64,000 bases of DNA from an uncultured Colwellia sp. (lineage in GTDB: Bacteria > Pseudomonadota > Gammaproteobacteria > Enterobacterales > Alteromonadaceae). This document shows, one piece after another, positions 42,187-54,528 of this stretch. Below the pieces are notes generated by a model. The model searched no databases, was not told the DNA's origin, and worked only from the letters and a program-made list of their open reading frames with translations. The DNA lies in NCBI GenBank assembly GCA_913058245.1, contig CAJXQJ010000012.1, positions 53,165-117,164 of the forward strand, given 5' to 3'. The position numbers and the translations under genes were made by a program. Numbering within the stretch: the stretch's first letter is position 1; each line of letters begins with the position of its first letter.

Positions 42187-42438
42187 TGTTCACCTAAGTT
42201 AGCTAATACTGCTTTTATGTGGAAAGCTATATTGCTATTTCTGCCTGTAATATTGCGCCAAGTTTATCTGTTCATTTAAATGACGCAACATTAATTGTGT
42301 AATTTATCGTACTTAATTAACAGGTGACTCATTAATATCAATATTTACAACTATTTTAACAATTATTTTTGATTAAACTTGCTTTGTTTTGGTAGGAATG
42401 AATAATTGAAGCATGCATCTTTTTTCCAAGGTTAACTA

Positions 42439-44373
42439 ATGCCGCTAATCCGTTTTGCTTATATTACTAAATATGCAAAAGCCGTTTTACTCAGTAGTAT
42501 TCTTACGAGCTATTTGTCGCAAGCAAGTGACGAAAATTTGCAGCGAAAAAACTTTCTACAAGCTGAGAAACAAATATGGAACGCTAAATCTTCCACTTAT
42601 CAAAATTTATATAACCAGTTACATTACTATCCACTGCAACCTTATTTAGATCAAAAACGTTTGATGAGCAAAATGAGGCTATCATCGGCAACTGAGATAG
42701 CAGAGTTCCTCAATGAGTACGAGGGAACACCTTTAGATTGGCCGCTACGAAAAAAGTGGCTTAACTATTTAGCCAAACGTAAAAAAGCTATACTTTTTCA
42801 AAGCTACTTTAAGCCAACAAGTAATGTTGAATTAACTTGCCTTAATTATCGCTTTCAATTACAAACAGGCGTAGCACCGTCAAGAGTTTTGCCTAAGGTT
42901 ACACAACTATGGCTAGCTGGAAAGTCACAGCCAAAAGTTTGTGATCCGCTTTTTAAACAGTGGCAAAAGGCCGGCTATCGAACTTCAGATCTTGTTTGGC
43001 AACGTATAGCACTCGCTGCTGACGGCGGTAAACATACATTGATTCCTTATTTAACTAAGCTATTACCGGCAAAAGAGCAATATTTAGCTAAGTTGTGGCA
43101 TAAAGTAAGGCGTGACCCGAGTTATGTTAAGCAGTTATCAAAGTTTAAGAATAAATCGGAGAAGGCTGCCACTATTGTCTCCTATGGCCTTAAACGCTTA
43201 ATTTGGCGTACACCAAAGCAAGCGCTAAATACCTATGAAGTTGCTAAGACCTTATTGCCTTTTACTGCTAAGCAGCATCAACAAATAACACAAAAATTTG
43301 CCTTAGCTTTAGCGAGTAAGAATCACCCTCAAGCTCATGCTTGGTTAGATAAAGTTGACGAGAAGTCTTTTAGCAGTAATTTAACGCAATGGTATATTAC
43401 TGACCTATTACGAGAACAAAACTGGCAGCATATTAAGACTAAGTTGTTAAAATTACCGAAAACGGCACATGAAAGTCTACAATGGCAATATTGGTATAGC
43501 CGCAGTTTACTGGAAACTGATGAAGTTGAAGCAGGTAACAAACAATTAAATGAATTGGCAAAAAGTCGTCACTATTATGGTTTCCTAGCGGCAAGTTATT
43601 TAAAGAAGCCAGCTAACTTTCAAAATAAGCCGCTAAAAATAACCGAGCAGGAAAAGGCACTAATTCTAAAGAGTCCGGCAGCGAAAAGGGCATTTGAGTT
43701 ATTTGCCATTGGTCGTTTCCATCATGCTCGTAAAGAGTGGAATTATTGGCTATCGAAATTAGATAACCGTGATAAGCTCGTCGCATCCAAAGTAGCGAAT
43801 GAGCAACACTGGTATGATCGCGCTATTTTCACCTTAGCAAATGTCGGTTATCTTGATGACGTTAATTTACGTTTTCCGTTAGGCTTTGAAAAAGAAATCA
43901 AACGTTATGCCGGCCATCAAAAAATAAATCCTGCTTGGGCATTTGCTATTACTCGCCGTGAAAGTTCGTTTATGCCTGATGCTAACTCATCAGCTGGCGC
44001 CAAAGGCTTAATGCAAGTTATGCCGGCCACAGCAAAACAATTAGCGCGTAAAAAAGTTTCTAACCGAGAGCTATTCGATGCCAAAAGTAATATTAAATTG
44101 GGTACTAAATACTTACGTAACTTACTAGATCGACATAAAGGTAATCAAATCCTTGCTACAGCTGCTTATAACGCAGGCCCTTACCGCGTAAAGAGCTGGC
44201 TAAAAGACAGTAAACCATTACCCGCTGATGTCTGGATAGAAACCATTCCATTTAAAGAAACACGTGAATACGTCAAAAGTGTTTTAGCATATCAGCAGAT
44301 ATATCAACAAAAGGTTGGTTTAGATGAGTCATTATTTGAACAAATTATTGCCATGAATATCAGCAATAAATAA
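42439..44373 (+). CDS. slt: Soluble lytic murein transglycosylase
   Basis: This 644-residue periplasmic enzyme has a signal-like N-terminus (AVLLSSILTSYLSQASDEN). A long alpha-superhelical ring of tetratricopeptide-like helices follows (about 50-460). The C-terminal lysozyme-like domain has the catalytic Glu in AITRRESSFMPDANSSAGAKGLMQVMPATAKQLA (about 505-540) and AAYNAGPYRVKSWL. It cleaves glycan strands to anhydromuropeptides. Length matches E. coli Slt70. It is probably monocistronic or followed by pepQ. Confidence 0.97.
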   Translation: MPLIRFAYITKYAKAVLLSSILTSYLSQASDENLQRKNFLQAEKQIWNAKSSTYQNLYNQLHYYPLQPYLDQKRLMSKMRLSSATEIAEFLNEYEGTPLDWPLRKKWLNYLAKRKKAILFQSYFKPTSNVELTCLNYRFQLQTGVAPSRVLPKVTQLWLAGKSQPKVCDPLFKQWQKAGYRTSDLVWQRIALAADGGKHTLIPYLTKLLPAKEQYLAKLWHKVRRDPSYVKQLSKFKNKSEKAATIVSYGLKRLIWRTPKQALNTYEVAKTLLPFTAKQHQQITQKFALALASKNHPQAHAWLDKVDEKSFSSNLTQWYITDLLREQNWQHIKTKLLKLPKTAHESLQWQYWYSRSLLETDEVEAGNKQLNELAKSRHYYGFLAASYLKKPANFQNKPLKITEQEKALILKSPAAKRAFELFAIGRFHHARKEWNYWLSKLDNRDKLVASKVANEQHWYDRAIFTLANVGYLDDVNLRFPLGFEKEIKRYAGHQKINPAWAFAITRRESSFMPDANSSAGAKGLMQVMPATAKQLARKKVSNRELFDAKSNIKLGTKYLRNLLDRHKGNQILATAAYNAGPYRVKSWLKDSKPLPADVWIETIPFKETREYVKSVLAYQQIYQQKVGLDESLFEQIIAMNISNK

Positions 44374-44435
44374 ATATCATCAGTAAGCCACTAATAGCGT
44401 TATAATATAGTAATAGAAATACAGAGATAAATTAA

Positions 44436-45755
<1,320 letters not shown>

Positions 45756-45766
45756 ACGATTTCACT

Positions 45767-46384
45767 GTGGCAACACCATATATCATTGCGGCTGACGAGA
45801 TTATCGATGAATCGATAGTAACTCGCAGTCGCTTTATCTGCTATTTAACTCCTTGTAGCAGTGCCGAACATGCAAAGGCGTTTATTAAAGAATTACAAGC
45901 CTTACACCCACAAGCAAATCATCATTGTTATGCTTTTATTGCTGGTCGATCAGAAAATAGCCAGTTATATGGCTTTTCTGATGATGGCGAACCATCGGGT
46001 ACTGCTGGAAAACCTATGTTAGCTATGTTGATGGGCAGTGGTATTGGAGAGCTATGTGCTGTGGTTGTTCGTTATTTTGGTGGTACTAAGTTGGGGCCTG
46101 GAGGCTTACAGCGTGCTTATGGTGGTAGTGTTAAGCAAGCACTAGCGCTTTTACCGACAAAACTGAAAATTCCTATGGTGCGCAAAACTTTAGCGTGTCA
46201 ATATACACAAGTGAATGATGTTTTATACTTTCTTGAGCAGTTAGGTGGAGAAGTTATCCAGCAAGACTACAATGAAAATGTACATCTAACGCTTGCGTTA
46301 CCCGAAGAGAAGCTTGAAGACTTTCAACAGCATTTACAAACATTGTCGTCAGGTCAACTACAATTAAAAGCGATTACACCATAA
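45767..46384 (+). CDS. yigZ: YigZ/IMPACT-family protein
   Basis: This 205-residue protein starts at GTG 11 bp after pepQ; no ATG is available before the conserved part. It shows the family core HPQANHHCYAFIAG, GFSDDGEPSGTAGKPMLAML and AVVVRYFGGTKLGPGGLQRAYG. IMPACT/YigZ proteins are linked to translation control in eukaryotes, and the bacterial role is unclear. It is likely translated from a pepQ-yigZ-trkH message. Confidence 0.95.
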   Translation: MATPYIIAADEIIDESIVTRSRFICYLTPCSSAEHAKAFIKELQALHPQANHHCYAFIAGRSENSQLYGFSDDGEPSGTAGKPMLAMLMGSGIGELCAVVVRYFGGTKLGPGGLQRAYGGSVKQALALLPTKLKIPMVRKTLACQYTQVNDVLYFLEQLGGEVIQQDYNENVHLTLALPEEKLEDFQQHLQTLSSGQLQLKAITP

Positions 46385-46413
46385 TCATTAACTGAAAATA
46401 ATAATAAACCGCT

Positions 46414-47880
46414 GTGCAAATTAAAAATATAATTCGAATACTTGGACTGTTAGTTGCGTTGTTAAGCGTGACTATGTTGCCGCCTGCATTTATTTCTATG
46501 ATCTACCGCGATGGTGGTGGCGTTTCATTTTTAATGGCTTTTGTTTTTTGCCTTTTTGCTGGTTTGTTATCTTGGTACCCAAACCGAGCAGAGAAAGGTG
46601 ATTTAAGAGCACGAGAAGGTTTTCTAATTGTTGTATTGTTTTGGACGGTATTGGCTAGCTTCTCGGCGGTACCGCTCTTATTGCTTGACGAGCCAAATCT
46701 ATCAGTTGCTGATGCTTTTTTTGAATCATTTTCTGGCCTAACAACAACGGGGGCCACCATACTTACCCAAATAGACGGCTTACCGCATGCGGTGTTGTGG
46801 TATAGACAACAGCTGCAATGGCTTGGTGGTATGGGGATAATCGTACTCGCGGTGGCAATATTACCTATGTTAGGTATAGGTGGTATGCAATTGTATCGAG
46901 CGGAAACCCCTGGTCCAGTAAAAGACTCTAAGATGACTCCGCGTATCGCTGATACTGCTAAACACTTGTGGTTAATCTATGTGACATTAACCATTGCTTG
47001 TGCGCTAAGCTACTGGGCGGCAGGGATGAATTTATTTGATGCCATTTGTCATTCCTTTTCAACAATTGCGATCGGTGGCTTCTCAACGCATGACTTAAGT
47101 ATGGGGTATTTTAATAGCCCACTAATTAACTTTATTTGTGTGTTTTTCCTGATTGTTGCCGGAGTGAACTTTGCTTTACATTTTGCGGTAGTAAATAGCC
47201 GTTCTTTGCGTAGCTATTTTTATGACTCTGAATTTAAGGCCTTTTTGGGTATTCAGTTAGTGCTTACTTTAGTGTGTTTTACCGTGCTTATGAGCTTTAA
47301 TGTTTATCAATCTGGCTTTGATAACTTTGAGCAAGCAATATTTCATGCGGTATCAATAAGCACTACAGCTGGTTTTGCTGCAACTTCGTCAGGGGAAGTG
47401 GCATTTTCTAATTGGCCAACTTTGTTACCTATTTTATTGATATTTTCTAGTTTTATTGGTGGTTGTGCCGGTAGTACCGGTGGTGGCATGAAAGTTATTC
47501 GTGTGTTGTTGCTTTATTTACAAGGTATTCGAGAACTCAATAAACTTGTACATCCAAAAGCCGTATTTACCATTAAGTTAGGAAAAAAAGCACTGCCTAA
47601 CCATGTTGTTGAAGCCATTTGGGGCTTCTTTTCTGCCTATGCTGCAGTATTTGTTATTTGTATGTTGCTGTTACTTGCCGCTGGTATGGAAGATATTTCA
47701 GCCTTTACCGCAGTAGCAGCATGTTTGAATAACTTAGGCCCAGGGTTGGGACAAGTAGCAGCAAACTTTGCTGACATAAATGATTTCAGTAAATGGGTAT
47801 TAGTTGTTGCTATGTTGTTTGGTCGTTTAGAGATATTTACGTTGCTGGTGCTATTCACACCAGCATTTTGGCGTACCTAA
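46414..47880 (+). CDS. trkH: Trk potassium uptake protein TrkH
   Basis: This 488-residue inner-membrane protein has the four selectivity-filter loops of Trk/Ktr channels: SFSGLTTTGATIL, TIAIGGFSTHD, SISTTAGFAATS and ACLNNLGPGLGQ. It starts at GTG (46414), with no better ATG upstream. It partners TrkA, whose gene lies convergently 25 bp downstream, an unusual but neat trkH-trkA convergence. Confidence 0.98.
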   Translation: MQIKNIIRILGLLVALLSVTMLPPAFISMIYRDGGGVSFLMAFVFCLFAGLLSWYPNRAEKGDLRAREGFLIVVLFWTVLASFSAVPLLLLDEPNLSVADAFFESFSGLTTTGATILTQIDGLPHAVLWYRQQLQWLGGMGIIVLAVAILPMLGIGGMQLYRAETPGPVKDSKMTPRIADTAKHLWLIYVTLTIACALSYWAAGMNLFDAICHSFSTIAIGGFSTHDLSMGYFNSPLINFICVFFLIVAGVNFALHFAVVNSRSLRSYFYDSEFKAFLGIQLVLTLVCFTVLMSFNVYQSGFDNFEQAIFHAVSISTTAGFAATSSGEVAFSNWPTLLPILLIFSSFIGGCAGSTGGGMKVIRVLLLYLQGIRELNKLVHPKAVFTIKLGKKALPNHVVEAIWGFFSAYAAVFVICMLLLLAAGMEDISAFTAVAACLNNLGPGLGQVAANFADINDFSKWVLVVAMLFGRLEIFTLLVLFTPAFWRT

Positions 47881-47905
47881 GCGTATTTACTTAAGCTTTT
47901 TAATG

Positions 47906-49285
47906 TTAGAAGAAGGCAAGTGGGTCTAATTGGAATAAACTTTCTACATCATTGATATAACGTTTATTCACTAAAAACAGCACAACATGGTCTTCAGCTT
48001 CAATTTTAGTGTTCGAATGAGCAATTAACACTTCTTCGTTTCGAACTATCGCGCCAATTGTTGTCCCCGGCGGTAATTTGATTTCTTGAATAGTTTTGCC
48101 AATGACCTTAGAAGATTTTTCATCGCCTTTGGCTACTATTTCAATCGCTTCTGCGGCACCGCCACGTAAACTATAAACATTGTCGATATTACCACGGCGA
48201 ACATGAGTTAATAATGCCGAAATGGTGGCATGTTGCGGTGATACTGCAATATCAATATTACTACCGTGCACTATATCAATATAGGCACTACGCTGTATCA
48301 ACACCATAGCTTTGCGAACACCTAAGCGTTTGGCGAGCAATGACGACATAATATTGGCTTCATCATCGTTGGTTACGGCAATAAAGACATCAAATTGATC
48401 AATATGTTCTTCCATCAACAGTTCTTGATCAGAAGAGTCACCAGTAAAGACTAAGGTATCATTTAGCTCTGAAGCTAAATATGCCGCACGTTTTGCAGAA
48501 TGCTCAATAAGTTTAACTTGATGATTCTTTTCTAATAAACGCGCTAAACCAGCACCTATATTACCACCACCAGCGATCATGATTTTTTGATATGGCGCTT
48601 CTAGTTTTTGTAACTCATTCATTACCGCACGAATATGTATGGTTGCGGCAATAAAGAACACTTCATCGTCGGCTTCGATGACCGTTGTGCCTAAAGGGCG
48701 AATAGGTCGACCGTTACGATAAATAGCAGCAACCCGGGTATCAATATTCGGTATATGCTCGCGCAGTGTTGATAGCGCATGACCAACTAACAAGCCGCCA
48801 TAATAAGCTTTTACCGCAACTAAGCTGACTTTACCTTTAGCAAACTCTAATACCTGTAATGCGCCTGGATAATCAATTAAACGAGCAATATCTCGGGTAA
48901 CTAGTTGCTCAGGGGCAATAATGTGATCGACAGGGATATTTTTATTTTGAAATAATTCTTTTTGATATTTTAAAATTTTACCTGAACGAATACGGGCAAT
49001 TTTATTTGCGGTATTAAACAATGAATAACAAATTTGGCAAGCGATCATATTGGTTGCGTCATCACTTGTTACGGCAATAACAAGCTCTGCGTCTTCTGCG
49101 CCGGCTTGTTTCAATACATCAGGGTGAGAGCCTTGCCCCGTGACAACTTGCAAGTCCATTTTATCTTGCAGTTCACGTAAGGTTTCACTATTCGTGTCGA
49201 TTAGCGTGATGTCGTTTTGTTCACCGACTAAGTTTTCCGCTAATGTGCCACCAACTTGTCCTGCACCAATAATTATTATTTTCAT
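47906..49285 (-). CDS. trkA: Trk potassium uptake regulatory NAD-binding protein TrkA
   Basis: This 459-residue protein has two RCK_N/RCK_C units. The first Rossmann motif is [16 protein letters not shown] (residue about 4) and the second is [18 protein letters not shown] (about 235). It gates TrkH/TrkG in response to nucleotides at the inner face of the membrane. It ends the def-fmt-rsmB-trkA operon (15 bp after rsmB), as in E. coli. Confidence 0.99.
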   Translation of the reverse strand: MKIIIIGAGQVGGTLAENLVGEQNDITLIDTNSETLRELQDKMDLQVVTGQGSHPDVLKQAGAEDAELVIAVTSDDATNMIACQICYSLFNTANKIARIRSGKILKYQKELFQNKNIPVDHIIAPEQLVTRDIARLIDYPGALQVLEFAKGKVSLVAVKAYYGGLLVGHALSTLREHIPNIDTRVAAIYRNGRPIRPLGTTVIEADDEVFFIAATIHIRAVMNELQKLEAPYQKIMIAGGGNIGAGLARLLEKNHQVKLIEHSAKRAAYLASELNDTLVFTGDSSDQELLMEEHIDQFDVFIAVTNDDEANIMSSLLAKRLGVRKAMVLIQRSAYIDIVHGSNIDIAVSPQHATISALLTHVRRGNIDNVYSLRGGAAEAIEIVAKGDEKSSKVIGKTIQEIKLPPGTTIGAIVRNEEVLIAHSNTKIEAEDHVVLFLVNKRYINDVESLFQLDPLAFF

Positions 49286-49300
49286 TTTTAATAGCTTTTA

Positions 49301-50602
49301 TTATTGTTTTTTAATGAGTTTTGCGTAGTAAAACCCATCCATCGAATTATCATTCGGTAATATCTGCCAGCCAATCTCTGTTGTATTTTCAGTAATCGAA
49401 ATTAACTCAACATCTGAATTTTTCTCAATAAAACGCTGAACTTGTTGGCTATTTTCTTCCGGTAATATACTGCATGTTGCATATAGCAAAGTACCACCAG
49501 GTTTTAATAATGACCATATATTTTTTAAGATATCTTGCTGTAAGTCAGTTAAAACATCGATATCTTGGCTTTTGCGCAACCACTTGATGTCAGGGTGTCG
49601 GCGAATTACACCGGTGCCAGAGCAGGGAGCATCCAGCAAAATACGATCATATAATTGTCCGTCCCACCACTTTTCAGGTGTAGCCGCATCAGCAGCAATA
49701 ACATCGGCTGTTAATTGTAAGCGTTCTAAATTCTCATTTACTCTTACTAGCCTTGACGCTTCAATATCGATTGCGGTCATCGCTTTTATATTGGGGCTGT
49801 ACTCGAGAATATGACAGGTTTTTCCGCCCGGAGCTGCGCAGCAATCAAGCACATTGTCTTGAGGCTGGCAGTCAAGTAGTCGTGCAGCTTGTTGTGCTGC
49901 GCCATCTTGAATAGATACCCAACCTTGTTGAAAACCAGGTAATTTATTAACGTCAACCGCTTCAGTTAAACGAATCGCTGATGATTTTTTATCCACTAAA
50001 GTATATTCAATATTTTCTGCAGCTAGTAATATTAAATATTCTTCCAACGTATGATGGAGCTGATTCACTCGAAGCCACATTGGTGGGCGCTGCATATTGG
50101 CGTTTAACACACTCAGCCAGGCTTCTGGATACGCTGCCTTTACCTTTTTAATAAACCAAGAAGGGTGGTTATAAGCTATAGCGTCGGGTAGTTCTGTACT
50201 AGTAGATGAGTCATCGCTTGCTTGTCGGCGCTGAAAGTTTCTTAATACACCATTGATAAGCCCTTTTAAGTGATCACACTTTAGTGGCTTACATGCGGAA
50301 ACAGTTTCATTAAACGCAGCATGATCAGGAATACGGGTATATTTTATTTGGTAAATGCCCACTAACATTAAAAAGTGACCAACACGTTGCTTACCGGTTA
50401 GTGGCTTTTTAATAAATTCGCGTACGTCGTTCTCAAGTTCTGGCAAGTGCCTCAGTACGCCGTAGCATAGTTCTTGTAATAGGCCTTTGTCTTTACTTTC
50501 AATTTTTGCCAACTGTTGTGGCAACTCATCAGCTAAACTGCGGCCTTTATCAACAACAGCAAAGGTACAACGAGCTGCTAATGCTCTTAAGTTTGCTGCC
50601 AT
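49301..50602 (-). CDS. rsmB: 16S rRNA (cytosine-967-C5)-methyltransferase RsmB
   Basis: This 433-residue protein has an N-terminal NusB-like domain (residues 1-140). Its methyltransferase domain has VLDCCAAPGGKTCHILE and the two catalytic cysteines in LLDAPCSGTGVIRRHPDIKW and LLYATCSILPEENSQQV. Length matches E. coli (429). Its start is 2 bp after the fmt stop, so the genes are coupled. Confidence 0.98.
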   Translation of the reverse strand: MAANLRALAARCTFAVVDKGRSLADELPQQLAKIESKDKGLLQELCYGVLRHLPELENDVREFIKKPLTGKQRVGHFLMLVGIYQIKYTRIPDHAAFNETVSACKPLKCDHLKGLINGVLRNFQRRQASDDSSTSTELPDAIAYNHPSWFIKKVKAAYPEAWLSVLNANMQRPPMWLRVNQLHHTLEEYLILLAAENIEYTLVDKKSSAIRLTEAVDVNKLPGFQQGWVSIQDGAAQQAARLLDCQPQDNVLDCCAAPGGKTCHILEYSPNIKAMTAIDIEASRLVRVNENLERLQLTADVIAADAATPEKWWDGQLYDRILLDAPCSGTGVIRRHPDIKWLRKSQDIDVLTDLQQDILKNIWSLLKPGGTLLYATCSILPEENSQQVQRFIEKNSDVELISITENTTEIGWQILPNDNSMDGFYYAKLIKKQ

Positions 50603-50604
50603 AG

Positions 50605-51612
50605 TTAGCTTTGCTCTTGTGTTTCGGTATTAACACCATTAATAGAAAGGCCAGCGGCGAACCAATCTGCCTTACCATTCAAAATATCAGCCACAGCTAA
50701 AGCTTTTTTACCCGGAAGCTGAATAACTTCAAGGCGCAGCGCGCCATCATTCGTAGCCACTAAAATACCTTGCTTGTCAGCACTAATAATTTCACCGTGA
50801 GCTTGGTTATGTTTCATTTCAATCGCACTTGCTTGCCAAACTCGAATGCGATGCTGTTTGTTGCTCTCACTAAAAGTAAATTGTGCAACAGGCCATGGGA
50901 TATAGGCACGTACTTTACGATCTAACTCTTGTGCAGGTAATCGCCAATTAAGTTCTGCTTCCACTTTATCAAGTTTAGCAGCGTGTGTTGCTAAATGATT
51001 ATCTTGTGGTTGGCGTGGGTAAACACCTGTCGCCATTAAGGTTAAGGTGTCGAGTAAGGCCACAGGACCTAATTTAGCAAGCTTTTCGTATAAGCTGGCA
51101 CTAGTGTCCTTAATGGTAATTTCACATGTCGACGTTAATATCATATCGCCGGTGTCTAAGCCTTTATCCATTTGCATAATGGTGACACCCGTTTCTTTGT
51201 CGCCAGCTTCTAACGAGCGCTGAATAGGAGCAGCACCACGCCATTTAGGCAAAATTGAGCCATGAACATTAATACAGCCTAATCGTGGTGTTTCTAAAAT
51301 TACCGTTGGCAACAATAAACCATAGGCTACAACCACCATAACATCGGCTTGATAGCTGGCTAGTGTTTCTTGTGTAGCTTCCGATTTAAAGTTTTCTGGT
51401 TGCTCTACTGGAATTCCATGCTCCAAGGCCAGTACTTTAGTGGCGCATGCCGTTAGCTTTTTGCCGCGACCCGCAGGTTTGTCTGGTGGGCAATAAACGG
51501 CAACAATGTTGTGCTGAGATTGAATCAATGCGGCTAAATGCTGGGCAGCAAAATCAGGTGTACCGGCAAAAATAATATTTAAAGGTGTAGCTAAAGCGTT
51601 CGACAAGGGCAT
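50605..51612 (-). CDS. fmt: Methionyl-tRNA formyltransferase
   Basis: This 335-residue protein is about 20 longer than E. coli Fmt, partly through an N-terminal extension before LNIIFAGTPDFAAQHLAAL. The catalytic core is CINVHGSILPKWRGAAPIQRSLEAGDKETGVTIMQMD, with the Asn-His pair in NVHGS. It formylates initiator Met-tRNA. It follows def by 33 bp. Confidence 0.98.
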   Translation of the reverse strand: MPLSNALATPLNIIFAGTPDFAAQHLAALIQSQHNIVAVYCPPDKPAGRGKKLTACATKVLALEHGIPVEQPENFKSEATQETLASYQADVMVVVAYGLLLPTVILETPRLGCINVHGSILPKWRGAAPIQRSLEAGDKETGVTIMQMDKGLDTGDMILTSTCEITIKDTSASLYEKLAKLGPVALLDTLTLMATGVYPRQPQDNHLATHAAKLDKVEAELNWRLPAQELDRKVRAYIPWPVAQFTFSESNKQHRIRVWQASAIEMKHNQAHGEIISADKQGILVATNDGALRLEVIQLPGKKALAVADILNGKADWFAAGLSINGVNTETQEQS

Positions 51613-51645
51613 TTCCTGGATACGTGTTAATCTAAGTTATGGAGT

Positions 51646-52161
51646 TTAAGCATTGGCTTTATCTAAGCGCGCTTCTTTTTCCAGTTTCTTTTTAATGCGT
51701 TGGCGTTTCAGTGGCGATAGGTAATCAACAAATAAAATACCGTTTAAATGGTCAAGTTCATGCTGAATACAAATAGCGAGAAGTTCTTCACCATCTAATG
51801 AAAACTCTTTACCGTTCTCATCTAATGCTTTAACTGTAACATTAACACTGCGATCAACTTTTGCATAACAGCCTGGCACTGATAAACAGCCTTCTTCGTT
51901 GATTAAGGTGTCATCGCTCTTGCGAACAATTTCAGGGTTAATTAATACATATGGGTGTTCTTTGTTTTCTGAAACATCAATCACCACAATGCGTTGATGA
52001 ATATCAACTTGGGTTGCTGCCAAACCGACACCGTTTTCAGCATACATAGTTTCAAACATGTTACTGATAATAGTGCGAATTTCATCATTCACTTCAGTTA
52101 CAGGTTGTGCTTTTGTTCTTAATCTCTCATCAGGAAATCGTAATACAGGTAAAATAGCCAT
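51646..52161 (-). CDS. def: Peptide deformylase
   Basis: This 171-residue metalloenzyme has all three PDF motifs: [18 protein letters not shown] (metal Cys) and QHELDHLNG (metal His pair and Glu). It removes the N-formyl group from new proteins. It heads the def-fmt-rsmB-trkA operon and is divergent from the LysM gene. Confidence 0.99.
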   Translation of the reverse strand: MAILPVLRFPDERLRTKAQPVTEVNDEIRTIISNMFETMYAENGVGLAATQVDIHQRIVVIDVSENKEHPYVLINPEIVRKSDDTLINEEGCLSVPGCYAKVDRSVNVTVKALDENGKEFSLDGEELLAICIQHELDHLNGILFVDYLSPLKRQRIKKKLEKEARLDKANA

Positions 52162-52277
52162 AATTTTTCAAAAGAATTCGCGAAAAGTCGCATAGAGTGT
52201 TATGTTTCAATTTTAGCCATTAATTAAAATTAATCATAGTGGTTTAGGATAAAACCTATAAGAATAGGCAGATTAAC

Positions 52278-53363
52278 ATGCTAATAAGAACTATTTCATT
52301 AATACTTGGCCTCGCTATGTCAGTAGCATTATTGGCCGATGAGCTAACTTTAAATCCCAATGCACCGAAATCTTATATTGTGAAGAAAGGTGATACTTTG
52401 TGGGATATTTCTGGAATTTTCCTTAAACAACCATGGCTGTGGCCGAAATTGTGGCGCCTCAACCCTGAAATTAATAATCCTCATTTAATTTATCCAGGTG
52501 ATGAATTACGCCTGGTTTTTGATGCCCAAGGCCAACCAATGCTGGTTAAAGGCAAACCAGAATTGAAATGGTCGCCAAGAATTCGTAAGCAATTAAAAGA
52601 TCAAAACCCTGTTAGTACCATACCGCTAGAAGTTATTGCACCATTTATTCATTACGATAGTGTTAAAAATGAAGAAGAACTAGCTTTGCTACCTTATGTT
52701 ATTGGCAGTGATGAAGGTCATAAATCAAGTATTGATGGCTTTAAAGTTTATGTAAATAGTGATTTAGTTGTTGGACAAAGCTATGCCATGTATCACAAAG
52801 GCTCTGCGATTGTTGACCCAGAAAGTAGTGATGTTTTAGGTTATAACGTAAGGCTTGTTGGTACAGGTAAGGCAATACGTAGTGGCAACATGAGTGCAAA
52901 GCAGCCGGGTACTATTTATGTGGATGGTGCAAAACGCGAAATTCGTTCCGGTGCTTATGTTGCTCCTGTTAACAATGATCAACAATACCCATCAATTTTT
53001 ACTATGCGCGCTGGCAATACATCACAAGGTTTAATTGTAAGCTCAGCCATTGAGTTAAGAGAGTTTGCCAAATACGATATTGTTATGATCAATAAAGGCA
53101 AAGAGCAGAATGTGCGAACAGGTGATGTATTAACTGTAAATCGTAAAGGTCCTTCGGTAGTTGAAACTGATAACGGCCCTCAATATATTAGCGATAGTTC
53201 CCGTTGGAATCGTATGTCGAGTGCTAACCATTTAGACTATGACATACCTGCTGAACTTATCGGGAGAGTTATGGTATTTAAGGTTTACGACAAGGTTAGT
53301 ATGGCGCTAATTTTAAGCTCAGAAAAGCCATTACGCGTGCTTGATGGAGTAACTGCACCGTAA
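52278..53363 (+). CDS. LysM-domain envelope protein upstream of dprA
   Basis: This 361-residue protein has a signal peptide (ISLILGLAMSVALLADE). Right after it comes one LysM peptidoglycan-binding domain (YIVKKGDTLWDISGIFLKQPWLWPKLWRLNPEINNPHLIYPGDELRLVF, about 33-85). The remaining 270 residues are a conserved beta-rich region without a known catalytic motif. Such proteins stand between def and dprA in many gammaproteobacteria. The role is unknown, probably in the cell wall. It is followed by dprA after 32 bp. Confidence 0.9.
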   Translation: MLIRTISLILGLAMSVALLADELTLNPNAPKSYIVKKGDTLWDISGIFLKQPWLWPKLWRLNPEINNPHLIYPGDELRLVFDAQGQPMLVKGKPELKWSPRIRKQLKDQNPVSTIPLEVIAPFIHYDSVKNEEELALLPYVIGSDEGHKSSIDGFKVYVNSDLVVGQSYAMYHKGSAIVDPESSDVLGYNVRLVGTGKAIRSGNMSAKQPGTIYVDGAKREIRSGAYVAPVNNDQQYPSIFTMRAGNTSQGLIVSSAIELREFAKYDIVMINKGKEQNVRTGDVLTVNRKGPSVVETDNGPQYISDSSRWNRMSSANHLDYDIPAELIGRVMVFKVYDKVSMALILSSEKPLRVLDGVTAP

Positions 53364-53395
53364 TTTATTTTTAAGCCACTCTTAAGGAGAAGCAA

Positions 53396-54517
53396 GTGGC
53401 CGACAGAAACAATGCAGAAGCGTTAACTCCTGTTCATTATTGGCTAGCTGTGAAGCTTATTCCACGGCTAGCAACTCCTAAAAAACTACTTTTAGTTGAT
53501 AAGTTTGGTTTAGTAAACTTATTTGACAAAACGGCTGACTTCTCATCATCAGGTTTAACTAAACCGCAAATTACCGCAATAACCCAGCCAAACTGGCAAA
53601 AAATTAATAAAATAATCGCTGACAGTGCTCGTTATCAAATTGAGACTATTCCATTTGATGACGAGCAATACCCCAAATTATTAAAGCAGATTTATGATCC
53701 GCCATTAGTGCTCTTCGCCCGTGGTAATCTAGCGCTATTAAATCAGCCTCAAATTGCTATTGTTGGCAGTCGCAATGCGAGCAAGGCAGGGCGAGAATCA
53801 GCACTACAACTTAGCGAAAAACTGGCCGAACATTTTGTTATCACCAGTGGTATGGCATTAGGAATTGATGCTTATGCACATCGTAGTGCATTGCAATCAG
53901 GAGGTTATACAATAGCAGTAGTTGCGACAGGATTAGACATAACATATCCAGCACGACATAAAAAATTACAAAAAGATATTTTGCAAAATAACGGTCTTAT
54001 TCTTAGTGAGTTTTTTCCAGGTGTTGCTCCGAAGCCTGGTCATTTTCCAAAACGTAATCGCTTAATCAGTGGTTTAAGTTTAGGTGTGTTGGTTGTTGAA
54101 GCGTCGTTAAAAAGTGGCTCTCTAATCACTGCACGATGTGCTTTAGAGCAGGGCAGAGAAGTGTTTGCCGTGCCAAGTTCTATTTATAATCAACAGGCGA
54201 AAGGGTGTCATTGGTTAATTAAACAAGGCGCTAAACTTGTTGAGGAATTTAACGATATAGTAGAAGAGCTGCAAAATTTTTCTTTAGATAGTCTAAACTT
54301 AAGTAGAAACAAAGAGAAAGATAACTCAACTGTAAAAAGTGAAAAACAGGACTTGTGTAACGATCCAATGTTAGCTAGTGTGGGATATGAAACCACTCCC
54401 GTAGATATGGTGGTTTCTCGAAGTAAACTACCCATAGATGTAGTGCTAACTCGATTAACAGTACTTGAGCTTAGAGGTCTGGTGTCTGCGGTGCCAGGAG
54501 GCTACCTTAAATTATAG
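53396..54517 (+). CDS. dprA: DNA-processing protein DprA (Smf)
   Basis: This 373-residue protein starts at GTG with GGAG upstream. It has an N-terminal SAM-like part, then the Rossmann DprA core: [52 protein letters not shown] and [21 protein letters not shown]-terminal winged helix ends AVPGGYLKL. It loads RecA on incoming single strands during transformation. It is in an operon with the LysM gene and smg. Confidence 0.98.
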   Translation: MADRNNAEALTPVHYWLAVKLIPRLATPKKLLLVDKFGLVNLFDKTADFSSSGLTKPQITAITQPNWQKINKIIADSARYQIETIPFDDEQYPKLLKQIYDPPLVLFARGNLALLNQPQIAIVGSRNASKAGRESALQLSEKLAEHFVITSGMALGIDAYAHRSALQSGGYTIAVVATGLDITYPARHKKLQKDILQNNGLILSEFFPGVAPKPGHFPKRNRLISGLSLGVLVVEASLKSGSLITARCALEQGREVFAVPSSIYNQQAKGCHWLIKQGAKLVEEFNDIVEELQNFSLDSLNLSRNKEKDNSTVKSEKQDLCNDPMLASVGYETTPVDMVVSRSKLPIDVVLTRLTVLELRGLVSAVPGGYLKL

Positions 54518-54528
54518 AGGGGCTAGTT